DNA of 64,000 bases. Origin: Bilabrum cf. latius (lineage: Eukaryota; Bigyra: Bicosoecida; Bigyra; Bicosoecida). The notes under the pieces are model-generated. The model saw only the letters and a list, made by a program, of their open reading frames with translations. It had not been told where the DNA came from and ran no database searches. The stretch covers positions 124,001 to 188,000 of the forward strand of contig OZ237771.1 of the NCBI GenBank assembly GCA_965178125.1, in the 5' to 3' direction. The translations under genes and the position numbers were made by a program. Of this stretch, positions 1 to 11,000 are shown one piece after another. How positions within the stretch are numbered: position 1 is the stretch's first letter; each line of letters opens with the position of its first letter.

Positions 1-2
1 CC

Positions 3-470
3 GCAGCGGGGGCCGCGGCGAGCATGGCCTCGCAGCCATTCGACACGTGGAAGACTATGAGCCAGGTTAAGGGGGCCAGGGAACAAGGCTTCTTCGAGCT
101 GGTGGGTGGCCTAAACGGGAGGGGAATGGCGGGCAAGGCCAATGGCGGGGCAGCCGCTGCCGCCTCATACACTGGGTCGGTCAGCTGGTGGAGGTGTAGT
201 AGTTCCAGATTGTTACCGCCAGCGGTGTCTGTGCTGATGAGCGGGTGGCAGGCCCGAGCAGTGCTAGCGACTACCAACATGGCTGTCGGCGCGCTGGCGT
301 TCACAACAGCGATGGACGTGTTGACTCCCTCCAGAAAACAGGAGCAGTGGTCATACCATAGGAGAAATAGGAGGGGCTAGCAGGCAGAAGCTGTGCAGGG
401 CGATCTGTCGCGTGCATCTGAGTTTCGTGGTGTGGGTGGGGTGCTGATGGGAAGCAGCAGCGGTGACTGA
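3..470 (+). CDS. possible 3' part of an unrecognised host gene
   Basis: An open frame runs from the window edge to a TGA at 468-470, with one in-frame TAG at 378. The first ATG is at 24. The protein is Ala/Gly/Ser-rich with no recognised domain and it ends exactly where the 53-bp tandem array begins. It may be the last exon of a gene to the left or a chance frame in GC-rich DNA. Coding status is weakly supported. Confidence 0.3.
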
Positions 471-1640
471 GGCAGGCAGTGCGAGGCGTTCACAAAGATC
501 GGGTGAGCAGCAGCGGTGACTGAGGCAGGCAGTGCAAGGTGCTCACATAGATCGGGTGAGCAGCAGCGGTGACTGAGGCAGGCAGTGCCAGGTGCTCACA
601 TAGATCGGGTGAGCAGCAGCGGTGACTGAGGCAGGCAGTGCAAGGTGCTCACATAGATCGGGTGAGCAGCAGCGGTGACTGAGGCAGGCAGTGCGAGGCG
701 CTCACATAGATCGGGTGAGCAGCAGCGGTGACTGAGGCAGGCAGTGCGAGGCGCTCACATAGATCGGGTGAGCAGCAGCGGTGACTGAGGCAGGCAGTGC
801 GAGGCGCTCACATAGATCGGGTGAGCAGCAGCGGTGACTGAGGCAGGCAGTGCGAGGCGTTCACAAAGATCGGGTGAGCAGCAGCGGTGACTGAGGCAGG
901 CAGTGCAAGGTGCTCACATAGATCGGGTGAGCAGCAGCGGTGACTGAGGCAGGCAGTGCAAGGTGCTCACATAGATCGGGTGAGCAGCAGCGGTGACTGA
1001 GGCAGGCAGTGCAAGGTGCTCACATAGATCGGGTGAGCAGCAGCGGTGACTGAGGCAGGCAGTGCGAGGCGCTCACATAGATCGGGTGAGCAGCAGCGGT
1101 GACTGAGGCAGGCAGTGCAAGGTGCTCACATAGATCGGGTGAGCAGCAGCGGTGACTGAGGCAGGCAGTGCGAGGCGCTCACATAGATCGGGTGAGCAGC
1201 AGCGGTGACTGAGGCAGGCAGTGCAAGGTGCTCACATAGATCGGGTGAGCAGCAGCGGTGACTGAGGCAGGCAGTGCAAGGTGCTCACATAGATCGGGTG
1301 AGCAGCAGCGGTGACTGAGGCAGGCAGTGCAAGGTGCTCACATAGATCGGGTGAGCAGCAGCGGTGACTGAGGCAGGCAGTGCGAGGCGTTCACATAGAT
1401 CGGGTGAGCAGCAGCGGTGACTGAGGCAGGCAGTGCGAGGCGTTCACAAAGATCGGGTGAGCAGCAGCGGTGACTGAGGCAGGCAGTGCAAGGTGCTCAC
1501 ATAGATCGGGTGAGCAGCAGCGGTGACTGAGGCAGGCAGTGCAAGGTGCTCACATAGATCGGGTGAGCAGCAGCGGTGACTGAGGCAGGCAGTGCAAGGT
1601 GCTCACATAGATCGGGTGAGCAGCAGCGGTGACAGAGGCA
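449..1640. repeat. 53-bp tandem repeat array, about 22 copies
   Basis: The unit begins GTGACTGAGGCAGGCAGTGC and ends with GATCGGGTGAGCAGCAGCG. Copies follow head to tail with no spacers and differ at a few fixed positions (gcgaggcgc, gcaaggtgc, gcgaggcgt; cacatagatc or cacaaagatc). Variant types are interspersed, as expected from unequal exchange. The array is non-coding minisatellite DNA and the last copy decays at about 1630. Confidence 0.95.
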
Positions 1641-2335
1641 GCCCATGAGGGGTTCACTGCATGATATTTGCTCTCCTCCCGGCCCAGGAGAGGCGCGTCT
1701 TCTGGCCGTGAGGGAGGAGGCTGGGTCAGCTGGGCAAGTGTTAAATCGCAAGCTTGCGTGGTTGGTGCTGACCGAGGCGGACACGTGCGAAGTTGAGGTA
1801 TCATGCTTCGCCCGATTTCTTGATACGAGCAGGGCACTGGTGGGGTCATGCAAGCAAATATCAGATTGCAAGGGTCAACCGAAGGACTCTCAGGTCTGAT
1901 TGCAGGCCACAAACATGGCATGCGACCATCAAGGCGGATGCGACCGCGAGTGCAGCATGACACCGGGAAGGCACGATCCCGGCCTGCCATTTCTATCATA
2001 GGGCGAATTCGAACAGACTACTTGGATTGATCAGAACATATAAAAACAAAACAGAGAGTGGACATCACTGCACGAGGCACCTGCGGCGTCCCAGCGGGCA
2101 TTGCGCCCAAACCAGCGAGGATTACCCCCGCTCCTACAAATAACCGGAATCGCGGCCCAGCACGTCGGTCAGCCGAGACAAAGGCCTCTTAACGGGTACC
2201 GATCCCACACCAGAGCCGCGGCTCCAGCACCGAATCGAATACCCAAGGCCAGAGTCCCGTTGATGTCCAGGGCATGTGGGAATCCATCGTATTCAAAGCT
2301 CATACTTTGCCATCCCTGATACAGTCGGACATGCC
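1641..2335. repeat. host segmental repeat, block A copy 1
   Basis: This block is homologous to 14870-15537. The best-conserved part is around 1900-1960 against 15120-15180 (shared string ATTGCAGGCCACAAACATGG). No convincing gene is seen. It runs directly into block B copy 1, so it preserves the arrangement that the provirus interrupts in the second copy. Confidence 0.8.
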
Positions 2336-3890
2336 AATTACCGGCCTAGACCTACCTCCATGCATTGCTAACTGGCGTGTCCAGTTCAACGTTTGCGACG
2401 AGGCACGTAGGCTTGCTGCTCATTTAATTATTACCACCTGTCCTCGACCTATACTTATTGATTGAATCTGATCAACGCTGGAGGCAGCGGATTGGAACGA
2501 GCAGATCCTACTCTTGCAACTTCTCGGCGTTTGTCATGAATCAAATGAAACAGACTTGACCGATGCGACTCAAAGATTATTTATTGTATTGACTGAGGTC
2601 GACCTGTGCTTCCTGCGAATCATGCGTTTAAACGAATGTTGGACGCCTTCAAGGGTCCGTTCTTGCTGTCATCTGGCCTCGATCCACCGGTTTCATCGCG
2701 TAGACCTTCCGATTCGAGAACCTAGAGCTCGGTATAGTGAACAAATTACGTTCTTTTCTAGTAATGTGCGCTTTCTTCTCGACTGGGTCGTAATCTTTGC
2801 CTTGGATTTCGATTAGCAACAAAGCCATCGCGAGATCAGTACAATGCACGCTTGTCGGTCAGTAGTGCAGGAAAACCTATATTATCGCATTATTTTGACA
2901 CAACGAAATAAAAATTGAGTACCCACGGGGGTCAGGGCAAACTTGGTGTGCGATGGTGGAGAGATGCAAGATTGCGATTGGTGCCGTGGTCTGGTCTACC
3001 TTGGCGCAACATGGGGCACTGGCATTTCCGTGTTTCCCCCAGTTGCCAAAATCCTTTAATTATTTGTACCAATACCGAATCGGCGGTTGGTTGCTAAGAT
3101 CAGTAAGCTGAGAGATGCAACTAGCCTCGTCCAGAACCGCTAAACTTGCAGAAAATGCAGTTTACTCATTGGAATACTATGGAATATGTCGTCTACTAGT
3201 ATGACTCTTAGCAGCTATCCAAAAGCCATACCATAGCTAGCCGCTCTTCTGGTTGCACTTGCTATTGCGTAGGCCTGCTAGTCCCTTTGACGGCCCAGTA
3301 GGTAGCAATGCATATAAATTTGTAAGAGCATATAGTGCCAGCTGAGGTTGTTGCTTCGTAAATCCAAGCTGCTTCCGCATGTCGCTAGGCGGTGCTATCC
3401 TCCTGTTGCCACGGCAAGGAGCCCGCTCTGATGCCTATCTGGACATAACTTGAATTGGATCACGCACATACGTGGCATTATCTTGCTTGTGTGCTGTATC
3501 GTCATAAACCTGCCAGACGTGCCGTCCGGGTACTCTTCCGACACTGCCAACGAGTGTGTAGGGCGGCGTCTTCCTTCGTCATTTCAAACCAATGCCCAAC
3601 CGGGGCCGACTGTGACCGGTTAGCGGTGGCCCGTACCGGCACTCGCAGGGAGCTCCCTGCCTCAACATAGCGCGGGAGGTCATTTGGGGACACCTCTACG
3701 ACTTCTCACAACACCCTGAGACCGCGGCTACCATCCGCACAAGCCCCGACCCAATCGATCGGGTCCCGATCGCCATTTCATAAACCGGTGAAATGAATCG
3801 TTGGATCGTTTAACGCTTTGTTTCCCTATCCGTGGGCGCGCTAGACGTGGCCTTGCGAAAAATGATAGGCTGTTGAGCAGGCCTGTACCC
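2336..3890. repeat. host segmental repeat, block B copy 1
   Basis: This block is homologous to 36796-38460. A near-identical core lies at about 2605-2730 against 37050-37175. At its right end (about 3800-3870, minus strand) it carries a decayed relic of the last codons of the membrane-protein gene at 38385-39731. It therefore looks like a segmental duplication that included a gene end rather than a transposon. No intact gene is visible in it. Confidence 0.78.
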
Positions 3891-4195
3891 CAGTTGGTGA
3901 GGCGAGCAAAGTCTCTGAGATTGAGGTCGCACGGTGGGCGCAAGACCCGCTCGATGTGCAGGCTCAGAGGAGAGGGGGCGTTGGAAATGAGGCCAGGTTA
4001 GGGATGAAGAGCAGGAGGGGTGGTGGGGGGGGGGATGAGGGCGCAGTAGCTACCCGTAGAGAGGTGGTGACGGTTCAACAAGCAGGTGAGGGAGAAGTGG
4101 AGGAGAATATGATCGGTGCGGTCATCGGGTTGATAGGTCACGAACAACGGCAATCAAGCCGCATGCTACCCGGGTGCTGAGGGGCAGCGCTCGCC
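3890..4195. repeat. left flanking repeat of the AAA+/glycine-zipper gene pair
   Basis: Three patches recur in the same order and orientation at 14094-14730: GTCTCTGAGATTGAGGTCGC, a GGTCATCGGGTTGATA patch, and GAGGGGCAGCGCTCGCCAGT. The two copies flank the gene pair at 4350-13798 as direct repeats. The left copy is shorter. A fragment of the first patch recurs near 38050. Confidence 0.75.
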
Positions 4196-4349
4196 AGTAG
4201 GCAGAGAGACAAGACCTCGTACACCATCCGAGATGCATCTTACACCTATTCGCCCCATAATCGCACTGAGATGAACTAATACAGCTTTGTTTGCACTTAT
4301 TACGATACAGGGAGCAGCTTTGGTCCATAGAGGTCTGACCGACAACGTC

Positions 4350-7300
4350 TCATTCGGGGGTCCCACTGGCAGAAGCTTCTAGTTGAGCTAAGGGTCTCCG
4401 AACGGCTTCTCCACAAATCTGGACGGTTTTGCCATGTGCTATGAACACTGCAGCCATCGCAGCTAGGCCCCCGATGAATGCACCAGCAGCTTGCCCGTAC
4501 TGACGGCCGATGGCAGCGCCTGCAAGCGCGCCGGGGACAGCTCCAACCCCACCTCCTAGGGAGCCTGCGATCGCTCCAACAATGACACCAACCGCTGGAC
4601 CAATAGCACCTCCAATACGTGCTCCCGTGGCCGCTCCAGCAAGACCTGCTTCGGTCATTGCGATACCGAGTGCTGGCATCGTTTTTACCTCCACGTAAAG
4701 CATCGTGCTCTATGCGGCTACCTCACTCCAGCGGTTCTCGGCTTCGTATACTTCCAGAAAAACAGTACCACCACGGGCAGCGATGCCAGCCCTTTTCATA
4801 ATTGTGCTGTCCATTACGCGCATGAACCTGTCTGCATACCTACTCATCAGACTGTCGGGCGTACTCCGCTCCAAAAAAAACCGGTACTTGCCATTGCGGT
4901 GCTGCATGCCAACTTCAGTGCGGGTTTCACCACTGAGCATATGGCGAAGATCCGAGGCAACCCTCTTCAACGTGGACGACGAAGCAGGGTGAAATCCAGG
5001 AGGTTTGCCGTCGCAGTAAGGGAATACCTTAACCAAGCAGCCGCCGGAAGTGCTTGGCACAGGGGCATACAACCGTTTTTGTAATAGATCCACACGCTTC
5101 CTATGATTCCCCTTCCGGGAAACGCTTAACCAGTCGGATTTTTCCTTCGGCATACTTCTCAAAAAGCTTTTCCACGCACGGCTTTTGCCCGTGTGCTGCC
5201 TGCCTGCTCGGATTAAAGCGTCACCAACCGCACTGCGACCATGCATTTGGATGATCCTGTCCAGCATATCTTCTGCAGCAGAAACTGGGCTCAGCATAGC
5301 ATGAGCTGTCTTTGTGAGTGCGCCGAAGTAATCAAGCGCAGTTGACCGGTCAATGACACGAACGTCCTCGATCGAGTCATCAATTCGTGATGGCGGCATC
5401 CTCACCGACGAGGCACTGCCCCAGAGTCCAGGGGTGCCCAGCGCCTGTGATCGACTGCTGGGCGCACGCCGGATCCCGAGATCGAACAGGCGGTCTTGGC
5501 GCTGCGCAGCACTTCCAGCTGGATCCCTGTCCTGCCTGTACAAGCCATACTGCACGCGCGTCGCAAGGTTGGGCTCGATGGCGCGCGGACCCACAGCGTC
5601 TAAAGCATGCCGAGGTCCACTCATGCGAGATGCCAGCGGGGTACCCTGGCCCGGCATCCGCATCGACGAGGCACTGCCCCAGAGTCCAGGGGTGCTCAGC
5701 GCCTGTAATCGACTGCTGGGCGCACGCCGGATCCCGAGATCGAACAGGCGGTCTTGGCGCTGCGCAGCACTTCCAGCTGGATCCCTGTCCTGCCTGTACA
5801 AGCCATACTGCACGCGCGTCGCAAGGTTGGGCTCGATGGCGCGCGGACCCACAGCGTCTAAAGCATGCCGAGGTCCACTCATGCGAGATGCCAGCGGGGT
5901 ACCCTGGCCCGGCATCCGCATCGACGAGGCACTGCCCCAGAGTCCAGGGGTGCTCAGCGCCTGTAATCGACTGCTGGGCGCACGCCGGATCCCGAGATCG
6001 AACAGGCGGTCTTGGCGCTGCGCAGCACTTCCAGCTGGATCCCTGTCCTGCCTGTACAAGCCATACTGCACGCGCGTCGCAAGGTTGGGCTCGATGGCGC
6101 GCGGACCCACAGCGTCTAAAGCATGCCGAGGTCCACTCATGCGAGATGCCAGCGGGGTACCCTGGCCCGGCATCCGCATCGACGAGGCACTGCCCCAGAG
6201 TCCAGGGGTGCTCAGCGCCTGTAATCGACTGCTGGGCGCACGCCGGATCCCGAGATCGAACAGGCGGTCTTGGCGCTGCGCAGCACTTCCAGCTGGATCC
6301 CTGTCCTGCCTGTACAAGCCATACTGCACGCGCGTCGCAAGGTTGGGCTCGATGGCGCGCGGACCCACAGCGTCTAAAGCATGCCGAGGTCCACTCATGC
6401 GAGATGCCAGCGGGGTACCCTGGCCCGGCATCCGCATCGACGAGGCACTGCCCCAGAGTCCAGGGGTGCTCAGCGCCTGTGATCGACTGCTGGGCGCACG
6501 CCGGATCCCGAGATCGAACAGGCGGTCTTGGCGCTGGGTAGCGCTCACGTGGGAGGACGTAGGGCCATGCCATGCACCGTACTATGCACTTGATTGAGAA
6601 ATGGTTCTGCCGTTCGATGCCGACATCCCGAGCACCGCTCTGTCGATCCTCTCGTTGTCTTCGTGCATCCTCGCATAGTACTGGTTGAACGCCCTTGTCG
6701 TTCGCTCGTCTACACGTACCGTACCGTCTGCTCCCCTTCGTGCGTACTGCCCCCACCTCTAGATCCCAGCACGATCCATGTTGACCACTGCTTGCGTAAG
6801 CTGGGGGCAGTTTTGCAGCCCGACCAGGGCCTCCCTTTCCACCAGCATACGCTGCTGCGTCATCGTCAGCTGCTCCTGCATCTGGATCCCGCGCGTGTGC
6901 ATGTGTTGTTCCACTCGCTGAATTGAGCCCATGAGACGCTCTGCAACGAGTGTACCAATGGCAGCTCCACCATCTTGGGCCCGAGCTGCGTCAACAAACT
7001 GCTTGCTCTCCTGCAGCATGCCCGACATCCTACGCATGAACCCATCGTCACAGATTGAAGCAGCTCCCAGCATGTGGATGACCGCACCGGTCTTGTCTCC
7101 TTGCTTCCTTGCGTGAATCATTTCTTCCACGTGATGGGCACATTGGGCCAGCTCCTAGATCAGCGAAGCCACCGACGTGCCTTCCGCCGCCGCTACGTTG
7201 GCTAGACCTACAAGTGCCATCGCTACGCCAGCGGGCCTGCGAGCATGCACCGCCATCCCGACCCTGCTTGCACTGCTCATAATGTTTCCGACTCGCTGCA

Positions 7301-7697
7301 AGCCGGGACTTGTCATGGACTCTCCAAACAAGCCGTAGCCATTTGTCCCAATAATCTGGCCCAATCCATTCAGAGCATTAAGCACACCGCTGGCTCCAGG
7401 CTTCCTCTCGCAAGCAACAGAGGCCACCGCATCGATTGCATTTGCTAGTCGGTATATAGAAGCGGCCTGTTTCAGCGTGGCAATAAGCTTAATCGTAGCA
7501 GGAGCTGTCGTGCTAACCGCAAGCGCACTCATGAAATTCCCGGCTGCCCAGGATATTGCCACCTGAGCAGCAATTGCAAGAGCTGGGTGGATCTTTGCTA
7601 GTGGTTTAGTTATTTTGGCTAAGATCTTGTTCACTGGTTTTGTGACCCTTCGCACTACGCGTACAACTGCACGGCACAACCTCCTAAAGAAGCCCAT
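4350..7697 (-). CDS. repeat-rich glycine-zipper protein of unknown function (1115 aa)
   Basis: A single frame runs from ATG at 7697 to TGA at 4350, crossed by four in-frame TAG codons (7155, 6759, 6582, 4710). The N-terminus is basic and amphipathic, followed by Ala/Gly-rich hydrophobic stretches. Residues about 394-752 are a tandem array of 86-aa repeats. The C-terminal part (about residues 1010-1085) is a long glycine zipper built of GxxxG and AxxxG steps, a pattern of membrane-inserting helices. No enzyme motif is recognised. It is transcribed divergently from the giant AAA+ gene at 8072, 374 bp away, and direct repeats flank the pair. A membrane-inserting or pore-like role is inference only. 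A stop-codon-decayed pseudogene is unlikely, since all four interruptions are TAG. Confidence 0.7.
5440..6540. repeat. 258-bp tandem repeat inside the glycine-zipper gene
   Basis: Four nearly identical 258-bp units plus partial ones are in frame, giving 86-aa repeats. Period check: the same GCGCACGCCGGATCC site recurs at about 5463, 5721, 5979 and 6237. Near-identity at DNA level points to recent amplification or gene conversion. The array is also open in other frames, and those frames are not genes. Confidence 0.95.
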
Positions 7698-8071
7698 CTT
7701 GGATCACGCTATCTTGCACAGTCTTCGAATCTTTGCAGTACTCGAATTATACACTAGAATATAGCACGAGATTTGACAAGTTTGTACCTTGCAAGTGCGG
7801 CCTATTTTTGCTGTTGTGGCTGGCGACAAATTTACGTCTTTCTGGATTTGTAGTGTGCCGGTGGGGAAACATGTAAATGATATTTTTTCTTGCTGCACGC
7901 GCAGATCGCTCATTAATATACAAGTATAGGCCAGAGGCACCGGGTTGAAAATCTCTAACATCATGTAAGCTTCAACATAATGAGTTAAATTTGTCGATGA
8001 ATCAGCAAATCAGCCCCGCCGGCGATCGATAAAGCACATCCTTGCATCCTGCTGTAGTTGAATGTACAAGT
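7698..8071. promoter_or_regulatory. divergent intergenic region of the giant gene pair
   Basis: These 374 bp separate the start codons of the two divergently transcribed giant genes, so both promoters should lie here. The stretch is more AT-rich than either gene. I see no convincing TATA box or repeated operator. Confidence 0.4.
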
Positions 8072-11000
8072 ATGTACCACTTCGCAGTCACAGTCATGTA
8101 CAAAGCGACATCCGCTGTACACTTTACTTGCTGCTGGGACAAGTACGACGAGCTCCTTGGATATGCAGGACCAGCTCAGCAAAATGCTGGACACACAAGT
8201 CTCAAGGATTTAATCGGGAATGGCTACATAGTGAAAAGCTTAAAGCAGATGCTGCAGGAACCTGCAACGGGGATCCTCGTCATTGCGTCAACCAATGAAG
8301 ATATTGTTTTCCAACAATTCAGCGGCCGCCTTGCGAAGCAGGCCGAAGGGTCTGATGGTGCCGAAAGCGATAGCGAAGATGAAAGTGTGGTCGAGCTTCA
8401 CGACCAAAGCCTGATGAATATGGTAGCACTTGCACTATCTGAGTTCGATGCGTATGCAAGGGTAAAGCAGAGCGAGTAGTGGTGGGCGCAGCCACCTCCG
8501 CCCAGTGCCTTTGCTAGTGTGGAGGAAATTCATGAGGAAGCGAGCGGGGCCAAGGGCACTGGTCCTGGTCCACAGTGGCAGGGCGCTGCTGGCGGGAGCG
8601 GGGCCAAGGGCAGTGGTCCTGGTCCACAGTGGCAGGGCGCTGCTGGCGGGAGCGGGGCCAAGGGCAGTGGTCCTGGTCCACAGTGGCAGGGCGCTGCTGG
8701 CGGGAGCGGGGCCAAGGGCAGTGGTCCTGGTCCACAGTGGCAGGGCGCTGCTGGCGGGAGCGGGGCCAAGGGCAGTGGTCCTGGTCCACAGTGGCAGGGC
8801 GCTGCTGGCGGGAGCGGGGCCAAGGGCAGTGGTCCTGGTCCACAGTGGCAGGGCGCTGCTGGTGGGAGCGGGGCCAAGGGCAGTGGTCCTGGTCCACAGT
8901 GGCAGGGCGCTGCTGGCGGGAGCGGGGCCAAGGGCAGTGGTCCTGGTCCACAGTGGCAGGGCGCTGCAGGCGGTCCACAGTTCAACTCCAGCAGCGATGG
9001 TGCGGGATCCGCAGCACCCATGCAGCCGATGCATCGGTTTTACATCACCATCCTTCCCTACATCTCGAGCGAGTTCCGGTTAGTTGCTGGGGTTGAGCTG
9101 ACACTCGAGTTCCATGACCACAGCCCCGTTGAGGCGCAACAGGACGGTGCCAGTGCCACCGCAGCAGGGGCAGGGGCAGCTATGTCAATGGGAGCCGGCA
9201 TGGACGCGGGAGCAGATCGTCAGAGGCTAGTCACTACGTCGCAGAGAGCTGCGCATGCGATCAAAATGGCCTTAGGCTGTTTAAGAACCAGCGGAGTATG
9301 CCCTCCCGCAGATGGGCAACAGCAAGATGCGGTCATCCCGCCCGGCTTGTCTCTTCTGCTGGCTCGCAATATGCCGTCAATGACCGCCGTGCTGACAGGC
9401 CCCGCCCTCATCACACTGAAGAGCCCACCGGGACTGTCTGAGCTGGCACAATCAGGCATGGTGGCACCGGAAGAAGTATCAGATGTGCTGGCGTCGACCA
9501 CTGAGTGCCTACAGAGGGCCTCAAACCTTCAGTACGAAAACCCTGGGTCATTGCCTAGCAGTCAGGTGTGGCTTCCCAACGACCTCTACCACGGCCTGCT
9601 ACAGCTGTATGCGGGCACTGACGTGCGCCTCCCGCTGCTGCACCCGGGCAACGTAGGAAGGTTCCTCGAGAAACTGACAGGCAGCCCGATGCCCGCATTT
9701 GCGGATCCTGCTGGTGCACCACGCCGCGGCCGTGGACCCGCTGCCAGCGGCGCCGGGGCCTCTGAAAGCAAAGAGGGCGGCGGTGGTGGAGGCAGCAGCC
9801 CGCTAGGCATGCGGCGGGGCGCATCTGCTGAGGCAGTAAAACGAGGCATGTACGTCAATCAGCGGGCGATCAAGCTGCTGTATAGCGATTTCCTTTTCGA
9901 CGCCTCCCATGTCAGGCGTGAAGGCGATATCCGAAGCAGAGGGGCAATCTTCCACGGGCCACCAGGTTCAGGGAAAACAACCATCGCGCGAAGCATGGTC
10001 GAAGAAGCAGGCTTCCACGTGATCATGGACTAGCCTGCCTCCGACTTGAACAACAAATACTTTGGCGAGACGGAGTCGAAACTGAGGAGGCTTATGGAGA
10101 AGGCCAAGTTGTTGCCTGGGATCCCGGCGGCGATTTTCTTCGACGAGATCGATTCGATTGCGGCAAGCCGCAGCGGGCTGACAGCCGCGAGCTCAAAGAT
10201 CGACGTGCTTTCAGGCATGCTGGCTCGCCTTGGCTCTGCCGCTCTTCAAAACCTCTACATATTCGGGACGACGAACCGGAAAGAAGCCATCGACCCCGCG
10301 GTCATGCGTCCTGGCAGACTGTCCACGACCATCTACGTTGGGCGGCTGTCGGTCCACGATCGCTGGCAGCTGCTGGAGCACCAATGGAGGCACGTCGGAC
10401 TTCCAGAGGTAATTATTCGCAGTCCGAAGTTCCGTACCATTGCCATTGCTGCGACACAAAACTTTACTGGGGCCCTAGTGCGAGAAGCAGTGAGTGCCAC
10501 GGCGAGTCGCCGAGAGCAGGACTATTTGGACTGGGGCCTGGACCAAGACTTGTACCAGTCCGGTTTTGTTCGGTCCGCGGAGTAGCTGGTCATGAGCGGC
10601 AACGACATTGATTTGTTCCCGAGACCGAGCTCCTGCGACTCCGTTCCGATCGAAGCTGATAAGGAACGGGCACTCCTTGAGCTGGTGAGGGGCAAGGGCT
10701 CGAGCGGGCGCGTCCTCATTGACCTATCCGACGGCACCAAATGCCAGGTCCTGGGCCAGGGCAAATCAGGCATGGTGAACGCGGTCGATCTCCACATCTC
10801 CCGCCCAGACGCTGACATAGTGAGAGGCGTGGGATTTGAGGTGGCCATGTGCAGCTAGCCAGAGACACTCCTCATGGTGAATTTGGGCCGGGTGGAAAAA
10901 GCAGACCAGGCTGGCATGGGCAACTACCTTAGGCCCTTCATGCATCTGATGAGCGAGGCTCGATCGATCGCAGACCAAGGCTCTGTGGTCGCTGTGATCG

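Noticed and set aside
449-1640. CRISPR-like array
   Set aside because: Head-to-tail 53-bp units without unique spacers in eukaryotic DNA; the same reasoning excludes the 23-bp array at 24447.
5353-6597. Long plus-strand open frames (384-414 codons) opposite the glycine-zipper gene
   Set aside because: They exist because a 258-bp repeat without stops is open in several frames; the minus frame continues far beyond the repeat on both sides and ends normally.
8435-9096. Four extra open frames over the 54-bp minisatellite
   Set aside because: Repeat artefacts; only the frame continuous with the AAA+ module extends beyond the array.
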